A DNA stretch of 64,000 bases, from contig CM030834.1 of NCBI GenBank assembly GCA_018105865.1, positions 855,834-919,833 on the forward strand. The letters run 5' to 3'. Shown here piece after piece: positions 1 to 11,525 of the stretch. Numbering within the stretch: the first letter of the stretch is position 1; every line of letters starts with the position of its first letter. Below the pieces are notes generated by a model, which was given only the letters and a program-made list of their open reading frames with translations, had not been told where the DNA came from and ran no database searches. The DNA is from Metaphire vulgaris (Eukaryota > Annelida > Clitellata > Crassiclitellata > Megascolecidae). The translations under genes and the position numbers were made by a program.

Positions 1-290
1 TCCGACCTCCGCAGAAGCATTCAGTTCATTTGCCTTAACTCTAACGACAAATCTTCATTAGCTTTGTAGTGCTTAAGAAAGGCCTTTACAGCATCAGTGA
101 TTGCCACAGACCCATGGGCTCATAGGTCGTCGAGGGTTCAATTTGTCAATTTGAGTGACCCACTGCCATTTCTGACATACATGTAGATAGTAAGTGGAAA
201 AGGCTTTCCTGAGCCAAACTTATCAGACAAACAAGCTTCTTCGAAAGACGTTTATCGTTTCTGATACTTGGACAAAATTTAAAATAGTCT

Positions 291-561
291 CAGTGGAGTA
301 GCGACGATGGAGCATGGAAGCAACCGCTCCAACGCACCAAGGTGGGAACGCCAAAATCGGGGTTATTGTTAGGCTAGCAAAAAAGAAAAAGGTCATGACC
401 TATTCCGTGTAGTTCAGTTATATGGATCGTTCGCGCTCATGTAACTGACTAAAGTAAGCAAAAATAAATGACGCCTTTTTGCTTGTTAGTGTTTTCCTGA
501 AGTTGAGGGCGCCGTTATTAAGTTTTGCTCCTGGGAACCAGACACCCTCGCTACGCCACTG
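291..561. mobile_element. hAT-like MITE, 271 bp
   Basis: The left end reads CAGTGGAGTAGCGACG and the right end is its approximate inverse, ending CTCGCTACGCCACTG. The interior has no reading frame and holds one GCAAAAAAGAAAAAGGTCAT motif of the kind seen in pairs in other MITEs here. The CAGTGGCGTAGC-type end is shared with elements at 42809, 52127 and 62826, which supports one broad hAT-like group. The 8-bp target duplication is not clear for this copy, so the ends may be off by a base or two. Confidence 0.6.
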
Positions 562-661
562 AGAGTCTGGATACGCAACCGTCTTGTATTAACGGGGTTT
601 GGAGCTTTCAACGTTTGTTCCAGGTTAAGAATGTGTCTTCTCTGTAATTTTTTCAACTCAG

Positions 662-915
662 TAAATAGCTTTGGACAGCACAGCGACAATCAATTCAGTA
701 CAGCAGATGCAGACAACGATATTGCTGATCGAAACTGTGCAAAATTTTATCGTGGAGGATGGTGGTATTACAGTTGCTACCGATCGAATCTCAACGGTGT
801 TTATCACCGAGGAAACTATTCAGGAACATACGAAGACGGGATCGCATGGAATAACTGGCATGGCGACTGGTATTCGCTGAAGACAACGGAGATGAAGATC
901 TCACCAGTGGCCTAG
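662..915 (+). CDS. Fibrinogen C-terminal domain protein, last coding exon
   Basis: A pyrimidine-rich tract ends in an AG acceptor at 660-661. The exon that follows reads FGQHSDNQFSTADADND, then NCAKFYRGGWWYYSC, then SNLNGVYH, and ends in GDWYSLKTTEMKISPVA and a TAG at 913-915. This is the C-terminal part of a fibrinogen-related domain (FReD): the FST-D-DND calcium-loop region, the NCA..Y.GGWWY..C..SNLNG core and the terminal KTTEMKI.P strand are all present. The conserved cysteine pair (NCA and YSC) is intact. Proteins of this family are usually secreted and act in adhesion or innate recognition (ficolin, tenascin and FREP types). Upstream exons must lie to the left of the window or be unrecognised in the first 660 bases. 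The exon starts with two bases of a split codon. Which FReD subfamily it is cannot be told from this exon. Confidence 0.85.
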
Positions 916-3900
916 GACCAGAGATAACGACGATTCCTTATAGTTAATGATCCGTTTAGATGGATAATTATTTGCTTATACTCAGAACTCCGCTTTTGTA
1001 TTTTCGGAAAATGTCATTTGATCATAGATGCCATTTATGACGAAGCAGATAATTCTATAAATATAGGCCTATTAAGACAGTGATTTTTAAGTAGACAGCT
1101 AGTAAAGCAGAAAACAAGGTAAACCCAACGGAAGAGGGACGGCTAACATCATGCAATGGACTGAAAAAACAATGGGGAAGACAATCCGAATGACAGACAA
1201 CAGAAAACAGATAATTCACGATGGGGTCAACCATTGTAGCTAGGATGGCTTATGACAAGACAAGCTAGTAAAACTGGGTTGTATGCAGAACAGTAGTCCA
1301 TATAGCGCGATGCATAATACTTCAGGAAATAAGAAAAAAATTTGCCAGAATGTTACAGTGCTGTTTTCATTTGAAGGACACAAGGTCGTCGGAACAAATT
1401 TTGGTCAGAGGGTGCAGATTTTTCGAAGTTAAATTTGTCTCTTTCAAATCCTTGACAAGCAAAAAAAGGTCATCAACGCTCAATTTAACCTCAAAAAGCC
1501 TTGACAAGCAAAAAAGGTCATCTGCACACTCTGCACCCCTCTGCACCTCCTGTGTTTCAGGGTACAGGGAGTGCAGACCATCATCTTCCCCACTACATTT
1601 TTACAGGGGGTGCAGTTGCACCCCCGGCACCACCACTTTGGGCGGGCCTGGAAGGACAAGAAGATTTTTATGTTTTGATAATAAAATATTGAGATATATT
1701 TATTCAGAATAGGGACGCTAAGGTGTCTACAGACCGACAGAGGGTTTTAGGGTGTCGAGAGCTCCCAAAGGGTCCTCCCAAGCTGAAAAAGGTTAGGTAA
1801 AGATTAGAGTAAGAACAAAGTCTTGAGATATTGAGCATATTTTCAGCCTATATGGTGCCATATTGACAATCACAACTGATAGAACGCTTTTATCGATAAA
1901 GCACGAATATCACGACCAGTCTAGACCTAAAATTTGAGGGCTCGGACCTATGGGCCCCTCGTCTCCGCGCTATTGAATGGACTTATGTTAGCTCCGACTA
2001 CTACTGTATTCATTTTCTTATATAAACTATGCCGATTATTATGAATAATTCTTATCTTATTGAGATATTAGTAATACAGAATTCATTGATTGTAATTTGT
2101 TGTTCGTTTAATATGAACCGATGATTTAAGCCGACACCTCTCTGGCTTACGTCCAGCCGTCAATTTTCAATTTACTTGTCAACAAATTCTCAAACATACT
2201 TGATAAAGTTGCACTGTAAGTCTGTGAGCTTTAAATACTAAATCAAAGTTACAAAGTTCTACAAAATGCAATTATAAAAATCTCAATAGACGAGTTCAAC
2301 AAGTTTCATTTAAACAATATTTAACTTACATTTTGAGACAAATCTCTCGAGATTACTTTTAAAAAGTTTTCATATTCATTGTCATTAACAATAATTTCAT
2401 CTGTTAAACTGGTGCTGAGCAGTTTGGAATTCCATACACGATCTAAAAGGCCTTCATTATTAATCAAGACAATCACTTGCCAAATATAATGACATTAATA
2501 AGATCGTGATGCACTTCTTGCTGCAATAGCCATAAGCGAAATAGAACAACTGTATATATTACCATAAAACTCTCGGCAAAACATCCAAGCCGATTTATGT
2601 ATTATATACAAAATATATTCAAATAAGTATACATACATAAAAATACATACATTTATGTATATTAAATTCTGTATAATTACACATATCGTATTAATTTGTA
2701 ATATGTGATATTATGTGATATCGTTGTTTCCAACTCATGTTGCAACAGTATAATAATTATATAATCAGTTTAAAAAAGTAAATGTTTAGAAAGTTTGCTA
2801 CAGCTCGCTTATAGGCTGATAACAAAAGTTGGTTATGATTGACTTTACTGCAGTGTGTAATATAATGCATTTAATTAGCACAAGAAATGCATTATGCATC
2901 AAGTACTTTAAAATACGTTTCGCGTTCAACAATTTTCTTTCGATCAGTGTTTTATCCAGACTCCAGGCTTGGGAGGATTTGATTTGGCTTTTGGCTAGAG
3001 AGGAAGAGACATAGTTCAATGCAAAAATTTGTGTCAGTGGGGGGTTGGGGATTGGAGATGGGGATTTTTGTGGAGTTTTTTGGGAGGAGGAATTTACCAC
3101 CTCAGGCCTGTATAAAGCACTGACTTCGAAACAAAATAGTTACAATCACAAAAGAAACATACCATGACCATGTTGAAAACCGAAATACAATGCAATTTAA
3201 AACATCCTGAACATTTGAAAATTCTTCATTCACATCTCGACACTCAAACTTTCATCCATCCAAATTTGTATCTGAATTACAAGATATCAAACAGCAATTA
3301 CGAAATATTCTAGTATTGATCAAAGTTGCATTTGCTATATTATAACTATGGCGATCGCACAACTCTAAAGCGATTTGGTCAGTTGACACAATACATGACA
3401 ACTGCGCAACTACCGAGTGATAGAGAATGCCAGGGAAAGACAGCCGACACTCTTGTTATTCTGGGACATCTTTGCAGTCACTTTGTAGTCGCCATTGGCA
3501 AGAACTGATGGGATTGAACTGTCGTCAACAAATAATATGGAAGGTGGAAGACTGTAGGTTTTCTGAAAATTTCACACAAACATAAGCAGACGATTTGCAA
3601 TTTATTGAAAAAATATTGGAAAAATCGACAAATCCGTAAAATTTCATCACAAAGCAAAACGAAAGATTACTACTACTACAATCAATTAACTCAAATATGG
3701 TTTAAGGTAAAATGATAAATAAATTAGAGTATAAAGGGACGGATCCAGGAATTCAGGCTGGAGGGACGCTTTCTATTCCATCCCCACTCTGTCTTCCTCG
3801 CCACTTTCTCTTCCCTGCTTTTCCGTCCTCTTTCGTCTTTCTATTTTGCCATAATTTTAAAGACTGAGCGCTGGGAGATCATTGTGGAATGCACACGTTG

Positions 3901-4787
3901 CCAAAATATTTGGTAGTATTTTTAGAGAGAGAGAGAGAGAGAGAGGCGAGTGAACCCAGAAGCTTTATAGTCCCTATAGAAGTAAGACCAGTTACTGTCA
4001 CTCTTATCATCAACGTTACACAATTCACTATGTCGAGGCAGTATCCACACAGGCTGTTCAACTTCCTATAACGACAACGTAAAATCCGCTTCTTCGCATA
4101 AACAGTCCTATTTCCTCAACATTCAATGGCCTTTGTTAGCTAAGAAGCAAATATCTGGTTTAAATGTTAATATTCACTCACTGATTAGGCCTAAATGAAT
4201 CAATACAAAGTCACTTTAAGATCTTATTCCAGTTAGATTCACCAGACCAACATAGAGCTTCACTGCATATTTACATTATTCAACAGAAGCATCTTTAAGT
4301 ACGCTGCATTATTATTTATACTCGGCATTAATATCCTTCATCAGTATTGCAATGGTTAATCTAATTCAATTTAGACGGAAGTGAATCAACAACATCTGCT
4401 CTAAAAGAACAACCAGCAATTAATCATTGAGCTTAAGAACAACAATATACTGAAACAGACAGAAGAGATACTCACGTGGTCAACTGGACAGCTACATGGA
4501 ATTCCATGTTTCTGGAATATTTCTGGGCAATCGATTTGTTCCAGAAGCACGCAAACGTCGGGATAGTTGCAAGAGCCAATGTCGTGCACACAAGGAATTT
4601 TTATCCAGACTACCACTTTCTTTTCAACAGAAACGTCCAGCTGAAGAAATACGCACAACTATTCAGTGCTGCAAAACAAAAAAAAAAAAACAGTTGAAAA
4701 AACAACTATTCAGTTCTAAAACAAAAACAACAAAACCTCAGTTGAAAAACCACGCTTAAACAAGTTCTAATAACTCCACACAGTTTC
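916..4787. other. No gene recognised; scattered repeat fragments
   Basis: Only short chance reading frames are present. The stretch holds the paired motif at 1453-1522, AT-rich DNA around 2000-2800, a short GA run near 3926-3946 and an A-rich patch near 4678-4690. The lines near 130-170 and 27063-27105 share a short block (GAGTGACCCACTGCCATTTC), so part of this flank is dispersed repeat. I saw no splice-bounded exon with a recognisable protein. Confidence 0.5.
1453..1522. repeat. Paired TGACAAGC-A(n)-GGTCATC motif
   Basis: Two near-identical 21-22-base motifs, TGACAAGCAAAAAAAGG followed by TCATC, start at 1453 and 1502, 49 bases apart. Each has a TGAC...GTCA inverted border around an A run. 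The same pairing occurs at 26292/26350, 52203/52244 and 62902/62942, and in reverse orientation at 34121/34161. Three of those pairs lie inside TIR-bounded MITEs, so this pair probably marks a degraded MITE. Confidence 0.6.
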
Positions 4788-4807
4788 TAATAATAATAAT
4801 AATTATA

Positions 4808-4842
<35 letters not shown>

Positions 4843-4870
4843 CATCATCATCATCATCATCATCATTATT
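4788..4870. repeat. (AAT/ATT)n-(CAT)n microsatellite
   Basis: A run of TAA, then ATT, then CAT triplets. Long isoleucine and methionine reading frames across it are products of the repeat, not genes. Confidence 0.9.
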
Positions 4871-4934
4871 AGCGTCTCCACGGGGAAGGGCAAATGAGGG
4901 CAACTGCTCCAACCTGCCCTAGACCACCTACCAG

Positions 4935-5525
4935 ATTCGCGCAAATCTGGTGAAAGTTATTTATGAAGAGGTGGGAAGGTGAGAAAGGAATCTAACACGC
5001 CAGCCCCCTTTTGCCTACCCCCAACCAAAAATTCGCGTCTAAATGCCATCCGCGTCCAAATGCCCTCAATGCTCACCTCGTTCAAACAATGTCGGCTCCA
5101 GGATTTGAACGCGGTGAGCAGGATTTGGCAAGTGGGGGGGTGGCGTTGGGGTGGCAACTTCTAATCATGGGGGAGGGGCAACCATTTGTTGTTAGGTATG
5201 AAGTATTAAGTATAGAATCCCAACGGTGTGGCCACTGGGGGAGTCAGGCACTCAATAGGAAGGGCACGGGCCCCCGGGCCCCCTGTGGATCCGCCACCGC
5301 GTTCAAATACCCTCCGCGTTCAAATGCCCTCCGCGTTCAAATGCTCACCGCGTTCAAATGCTCACCGCGTTCGGAAAATGTCTTCCTGTCCAAATGCTCA
5401 CCGCGTTCAAATGCACATAGACCACGGAACAGATTCGCGCAAAGACGGTGAGAAAGTTTTTGTGGATGAAGGAATCTGACACGCCAGCCCCTTTTAGACC
5501 ACCAACCAAAAATCCTCGACGCCAA
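4935..5525. repeat. Compound repeat: 17-18-bp minisatellite split by a MITE and framed by direct repeats
   Basis: Units of the form CCGCGTTCAAATGCYCW occur at 5032-5085 and again at 5295-5415. Between them sits a diverged copy of the 190-bp MITE found at 23148 and 51685 (TCGGCTCCAGGATTTG at the left, GGATCCGCCAC at the right). Just inside its left end there is one minisatellite unit in inverse orientation. Outside both arrays lie direct copies of another dispersed repeat (AATCTAACACGCCAGCCCC near 4990; AATCTGACACGCCAGCCCC near 5472), a family seen in reverse at 47925 and 48905. Confidence 0.7.
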
Positions 5526-5530
5526 AGACG

Positions 5531-5589
<59 letters not shown>

Positions 5590-5655
5590 GCCCCAATTAT
5601 AATTACTCCTATTATTATTATTATTATTATTATTATTATCATTATTATTATTAAC
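5531..5655. repeat. (ATT)n microsatellite, two blocks
   Basis: Pure ATT runs at about 5532-5589 and 5612-5654, separated by a short AT-rich spacer. They account for the long leucine, tyrosine and asparagine frames here. Confidence 0.9.
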
Positions 5656-5829
5656 AATGATTATGAACTTTATATCGACACCCGTTCTAATACACTTGTC
5701 ATTGAAGGTACTGAGAGTCTTCTGCAGAAGACCGCTCAATGCAGAAATTTCAGTCAGAGGGAAACAGAGGAACAGAATAAGGAGGCAAAACCAAGATAAA
5801 CGCCGTGCATTGCAATACAGTTTACTTGC

Positions 5830-5909
5830 TTAACACCTTAACCGTGTATTTAACTGTAACTCAATGTAAAATGGACAGATATATCCGGGATCCCCAGTTA
5901 AGGGGTTAA
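5830..5909. mobile_element. 80-bp piggyBac-like MITE with TTAA ends (copy 1)
   Basis: Bounded by TTAA on both sides. The right end reads AGTTAAGGGG before TTAA and the left end is its slightly mutated inverse (CACCTTAACCG). The interior ATTTAACTGTAACTCAATGT is shared, in reverse orientation, with copies at 29761 and 37183. All three copies are exactly 80 bp including both TTAA. TTAA target duplication with CCCCTTAAC-type ends fits the piggyBac superfamily. No coding capacity. Confidence 0.75.
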
Positions 5910-8330
5910 TGAGGAAAAACGTTTTTAAAAGTCGATTATAAGACCAGATATTCGCAAATAAGATTAATGCAATTAATTTACTGCTCTTTTAAAACGTCTA
6001 AAGAGGACATAATATCTATCGTGTTCTGTGTTGTTTTCGCAAAACTCAACCGCAAGTTTCCACTAATTGGAAAACAAAATGCCCTGTTAATGACTTGGTA
6101 TTTCTCAATTTCTTTCATTTCAAATTCTAACATGTTCTGCTGTTTATATACACCTGATGATCAGTTTTCTCTGCGTGATTGCAAAGGCGGATGTGCTGCA
6201 CATAGAACTCAAGACGTGTACTACAGACAAACCTCGACTGGTGCCGATAGATCGACGCCAAGAGTTGCCTCGAATCCAAGGCTGACATTTCCCGGAAGCT
6301 TAAGAGGATCCGGTGTCAGGCTAATCTTAGTCACGTGACCAGGGTCAGTTTTCGATCCGCAGTCATTCCATTGGAAGGAGCTCAAACTCAGAACGTTCTG
6401 TCTTTTCTAAGTTCACAATAAAGACCAGAGCATCAACAGAAGAAGCTATATCTGCTTATTATAGACTGCGATGCAAACAAACAACCGATTAATTAATTAA
6501 TTATTATACAACACGGAAGTAGCAGTAGTCGGTAGGCACTTCTGCATATGAATGCATACACTTAGGCTTTCTGTTTGTATTCGCTAATCTAGTCAACGCA
6601 ATCGCATTTTCATGCGAAGAACAGGTCACTGATAAATAGATACGGACAGAGTGTGCGAACTTACCTGATACATTCGATGAACGTCATTTGGTAGTTTCAC
6701 AGAAACAGCGAACGAGGACAAAACTACCAACAGCAGACAACACGAGAGACCGATCACCCGATGCATCGTCGTTTCTCAGCGAGATTCTTCGACTGGCTTC
6801 GTCCTTCGATGGGCAAAAAAACAGGACGACAACTGTTTCGTTCGTCCAATTATATTCAACCGTCATATGACGCTAGCCTATATAGCCTATATACAGTAGG
6901 GTAGGCTTCTCTGCGTATATACAGCGTATAAACATGGAGTGGTCATGCTGCTACATCACGTGCCTGTCACTCGTGCGTTGGTAGACGACGACGACGACGA
7001 CGACGACGACATCTCGTAAACGAACCAGTAGGCCTATCAGGAAACTATGCATAAGGCCTACGCATGCTTCGAGGTTGACTTAAGAACCACAGGCCTAGCA
7101 GCCTGAAGGTTAGCTAATTAATATTAATGTGAAAATGTATTACTGCACAGGCAGGAGTAATTGTTGTAGCTCCGCCGTAGACCTTGTTACAACTTTCAAA
7201 GCATATACATAGACGGATTTAGGGGCAGGCAGGGCAGGGGAAAGGGGGTACAGAGGCATGTGCTTCCAGCCAATTCAATTCCAAAATTATGTTTCTAGTT
7301 TATCACCATGACAAAAACTCAAAGAGGATACAAAGGCACGAAACGAGTTCGTATACTTTCTTGCTTTTCAATAATAATAATTGTAGCACGTGAATTCACC
7401 CATCCATATGGAAGAGGAGGGACAGAGCAGAACGGGGGAATGGAACACGAAGTACCCTTCCCACCCAACTGAATTCTTAGATTAATCAGCTGACATGTAA
7501 CACATTATTCTTTTCTCGTTATTTATCTGAATAAACGTTACTAATGGAAATTTAGGCCTAGTGACCAACAAGTTATTCCCTGGGAAATTGTGGATCAGCG
7601 AAGTGACTTTATCGTCGGTCAACCGAACTTTGGCACTCAACTTGACTTGTCACAATCCGATTGTTTTGAGTCATTTGATTCTGAAGTCAATTGGCTGTCT
7701 ATCCGAAGAATTAGAGACAATTCAGTAGAAAACTGGGTCTCATAGGCTCTTCACTTAACTTGTCAACAGAACTGAAGAGATCTCCATCCACTGCTGGTCA
7801 TATGACAAGTGATTCTGGTATTTCTAAATGTTCGACTTATAGACATTTAATTCGATCGTCTGCGACTGTTTAGGAGAAAATAATAGTATATTAATATATT
7901 TTGGAGCTGTTTGAAACGGAAATAGAGAACTTTAAGCGATTGTTGTTTTCAAATAAATTTCGAACATCGTCAAGATCCATTTAGATTTCAGACACAAAAT
8001 AAGCCAATTGAAACGAGGACTTCAAAAGTAAAGTCCATCGTACTTTGGCCCAATTAATGAATTTCTGTAGTTTCTGGACCAGAGGTTGATTTGAGGACCA
8101 TCGGCCCCAGTGTCTAATCTAGATTCTGGACTCCAGAGGGTGGAACTGACAAAGCCGGGGGGAAATCAGCTAGGGGCTGATGTTAGTTGATGTAGTATGC
8201 CAAAATTTTCGAAGGGAATTTGAAATTTCCGGGGGGGGGGGCAGAGGGCAATTTCTTATGGAAACCAGTGGTAAATAATTTTAAAAAAATATACCAATAA
8301 TTTCATGTTAGAATTTGGTTTAATAATTTT
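5910..8330. other. No gene recognised
   Basis: Frames are short and resemble no protein known to me. Local features are an (ACG)n run near 6986-7010, several TAGGCCTA palindromes (7028, 7553) and a G-run near 8230. Some of this is likely old transposon sequence, but I could not assign it. Confidence 0.4.
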
Positions 8331-8600
8331 CTATCGCGTAATGAACATTTGTTTGAGTTTATTCTTGAACATTGCTAAACAGGTTACATGTTTAATCAAT
8401 ACTGGAAGATTATTCCATAAATGAGGGCCATTAATTTTAATTGTGAAGAGTCTAGTATTTGTTCTTGCAAATGGGACAGATAAGTTGTTACAGCTTCTGG
8501 CATTGTAAATAGTTCCAATCTTTACAGCTTTGAAGTATTCATTAAGATAAAATACTTTAGGTAGTAGGTTATTAATGTGTTTATACATAAAACTGCGCAT
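8331..8600 (-). pseudogene. LINE reverse-transcriptase C-terminal fragment
   Basis: The - strand frame of 89 codons ends INGPHLWNNLPVLIKH...MFKNKLKQMFI. The G..LWN.LP....+...F+..LK..L pattern is the usual extreme C-terminus of many non-LTR retrotransposon ORF2 proteins (CR1, Jockey or Daphne-like). No reverse transcriptase core lies upstream, so this is a 5'-truncated relic. The clade is not resolved. Confidence 0.65.
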
Positions 8601-8749
8601 TGATATTTCTATATATTTGAGACACTTAATATATTTAGATTTTTGTAGAGGAGGCTAAAATTTGAGTATTTATTTGATGAAGTTATTAATTTAATCACTT
8701 TATTTTTGCAAAATTTGTATTTTTGAGATACGATTACCCGATATACAGT

Positions 8750-9130
8750 AGGATCTCGCTACGGCGACATCGGTTACAACGACAGTCTGCTTATAACTAT
8801 GCAGGTCAAACGCTTTACGTTATAATGTGTGTACAGGGCAACATCTAGGATATTTGTCGTCCATGGAAGGATATCAGAAAATTAAATAAGCAGCCTAGAA
8901 AATCTTTAATTAACAAATATTGGCATTTTATCGACACAAGAATGACAAGATTACAACTACAGATGCACTTTTCTTTGCTTTTACTGATGCGAACTGGTCT
9001 ATAATGATGTGCTTTTCAAAGTCAGTTTTCTCAGTTTCTCCTTCTCTTTCTACGCTGAATTAAGCAAGAGCGCAGAGTTTTCTGGCTCCCCTTCAAGCGA
9101 TACTTCACGGCATCTGCCCTACAATGCTAT
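8750..9130. repeat. Dispersed repeat shared with 33160-33400
   Basis: The block containing TTTACTGATGCGAACTGGTC and CAAAGTCAGTTTTCTCAGTT (about 8960-9045) recurs at 33230-33290 with the same order of flanking words. The left part begins CAGTAGGATCTCGCTACGGC, resembling CAATAGAACCTCTTTATGGC at 51519; such ends are often seen in pogo/Tigger-like elements. No reading frame. Class uncertain. Confidence 0.5.
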
Positions 9131-9424
9131 ACCATAAGCAGCTGTACTTTTATAGAGAGTCTAGTTGTGCATATCTTCAGTTGATGATGATGACCTGTCT
9201 TTATCGTTGATCAGTCTGATTGCTGTCAACAGGTGTGATCGTCCGAGGGAGACTTCTTCCGTCAAAATCGTCGTCTGTCTTCACATTTGACGTCCAACCA
9301 CCTGCTTAGACCTTTTGATCGTCTATCTGGTTCGAATAATTGACTGTAAGTTTTCCAATCTGCTGCCATCTGTTGTGAAAGACTTGCAAACTTTAAATTG
9401 TCTCAACAATCTCTTCTTTGGGCA

Positions 9425-9472
<48 letters not shown>

Positions 9473-9525
9473 GTCTGCCTGCCTGTCTGTTTGTCTGTTT
9501 GCCTGTCTGTCTGTCTGTTTATTCT
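9425..9525. repeat. (CTAT)n-(CTGT)n microsatellite
   Basis: CTAT units from about 9427 to 9472 pass into CTGC/CTGT/TTGT units to about 9523. They account for the YLSIYLS and VCLSVCL frames. Confidence 0.9.
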
Positions 9526-9890
9526 AGCATGGTATCCTCGATGTTCAGAAGATGTTTGTTTGCCGATTGGTCTGTTCGGAGAACGGAGGTATCAGTTGTT
9601 GAAGATGGAGGTGATGGTGATGATGATGATAGGCTGATACGTCAAAGGATTTTGCTGAATTCGCTGAAATCGATTCTTCCGCGTGGAGGAGGGAAGACGG
9701 AGCCAGAGCGTGACGAGATGGAGATGATGCTCGGTTGCTGCTGCTGCTGCTGCAGTTGCCAGATGACCTTGAACGAGGCTGCGCAAATCAATAGATAGCA
9801 AAAACAATGAAATAGGCTACAGAAATGTATTATCAGCCTCTCAATGTTAACTCGTGAAACAATCCTCAAAAAGCACAGAAAACGATCTCT

Positions 9891-10105
9891 CATTGGCGTA
9901 ACCAGGGACACGGGGGTGCTGACCCCCCTATTATCCTGGCTGGAACCGGTCGTGGAATTTGTGCAAACCCGTTGAGAAAGTTGGATGGGAAGTAACATGA
10001 TCGAAAAGATGACGTTAATGGGCGATGAACTCTTTGACGAGCTATTTTGCTTTTGCCAGAAAATTTCGATGTTTCCCCTATTGCGGAACTCTGGCTATGC
10101 CACTG
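9891..10105. mobile_element. hAT-like MITE remnant
   Basis: The left end CATTGGCGTAACCAGGG and the right end CTCTGGCTATGCCACTG form a degenerate inverted pair of the CAGTGGCGTAACC type. No clear 8-bp target duplication remains, so the copy is old or rearranged. Confidence 0.5.
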
Positions 10106-10381
10106 CCAAAATTTTCAGCCTTTTCTTAATATATGCATGTTTGCGTTTACAGCTGTATCCGAAGCCAATCCAGTCGTGTTTCAAACTGCATTTAATATTT
10201 TAAATGGAAATTGACCAAGTTCTCTCAAAGTTATCACACTTTTTATCCGAACACAGTGAAGAAATAATGTCTACTTGCACTTCGAAGTAGTTCTAGTCAA
10301 AGTCGAAGTATTGTGCATGCAAGATATAATTGCCAATCGTTCGCCAACAACCAGTGAACGTAGCTGAGCACCTGTTCTTAC

Positions 10382-10619
10382 CTGTTCAGGTGGAACAGAG
10401 CAGCCCTTGATGCGATGTCGATGGCGACAACATTCGAAGACCGAAACCGAAAGTGAAACGAAGAGAAAAGCAGCGAAGATGAGAAAGACACCTCCAACCT
10501 CATCCACCTGAAGACCTCGGCGGGACCCTCCGGCGGGGGAACCGTCTCCCCCCGCCGCCGCCGCCACCGCTGCCTCCCCTCCTCCGTCGCTCCGATCGCA
10601 ATCTCCGCCACCGAGCCAT
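10382..10619 (-). CDS. Ionotropic glutamate receptor, exon with M4 helix
   Basis: Acceptor CATCTGTAG precedes the exon and donor CAG|GTAAGA follows it. In the frame set by the upstream exon (two leftover bases AA plus A give Lys) it reads KWLGGGDC, then a Gly/Ala-rich insert, then LQVDEVGGVFLIFAAFLFVS and LSVSVFECC. This matches the end of iGluRs: the K.WW.G.GC segment that closes lobe S2, then membrane helix M4 with the characteristic GG.F opening. The second Trp is Leu, and the linker of about 30 residues is enlarged by simple repeats. The exon ends in phase 0, so a further cytoplasmic-tail exon is expected below 10382, but I did not find it. Reading through the donor would add 37 residues before a stop. 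Confidence 0.8.
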
Positions 10620-11099
10620 CTACAGATGCCAAGTAAGTAAGCACGTAAACCGAATTTCTATAGCGCCACAATATCGCTCAAAGTAAATGTCTGATTGATG
10701 AAATTCTTTTCGAGTTGGCGATCATCACCACCACCATCATAATCATCATCCCCTTCCTTCCTCTCATTTCCCTATACACATCTATCTCATTCCGCTATCT
10801 TCCTTCTCCACTTTTTCTCTCATTTCCACATTCCTATCCCCTTTCCATCATCTTCCACCTTTCCCGCATTCCTCAAGGTCAAACATGTGGAAATGTTTCA
10901 AAGTTAGCCTGTCTTTTCCATGACCATCGTGACATGTCGCATTGTCAAGAGCAAGAAACATCAAAATACAGATGAAGCGATGTTCCGATCAATGACTAAT
11001 ACTGGACAGAATCATATATCACTCTCCAAAAATATAATATATATCGGCAAACATTTTACAGAAAGCAACCGTGAAGAAGAAGAAGAAGAAGAAGAAGAA

Positions 11100-11146
<47 letters not shown>

Positions 11147-11525
11147 CGTTGAAGCAATTTACTGATAAAATCGGTGTCCATTAATTATGACCAACCTTTC
11201 CGTCATGATTGACGGGCAGACAACCAGTTAAGCATAATAATTGTCCTCTTGTTTTCACTAATATTTCGATATTATCTTAATAAGTGCTGTTAATATAACC
11301 AGACGATTACAAAATGAGCATCTTCAAATTGGATGCTAAGAATGTGATAATTTGATAAACGTTTTCAAAAAGAGGCTAAAAACTTGGTTGTTCCACACCA
11401 ACTTTAACTCTGTAATGTGTTCACGTATAGCCCACCTGTGGACGAGTCACCACAGTAATCTGAACGTTACTTACTTACTTACTTACTTAATCAGTTTAGA
11501 CTCGGAATATCCGAATTCAACTCAC
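10620..11525. other. iGluR intron
   Basis: Intron between the S2 exon and the M4 exon. It holds a (GAA)n-(GAT)n microsatellite at 11074-11145 and a + strand LINE tail fragment near 11345-11480. No other coding sequence seen. Confidence 0.7.
11345..11480 (+). pseudogene. LINE C-terminal fragment
   Basis: The + strand frame reads FKKRLKTWLFHTNF, the F+..LKT.LF motif that ends many non-LTR reverse transcriptases, followed by (TTAC)n. Related tails lie at 13800 and 42725. 5'-truncated and not functional. Confidence 0.5.
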
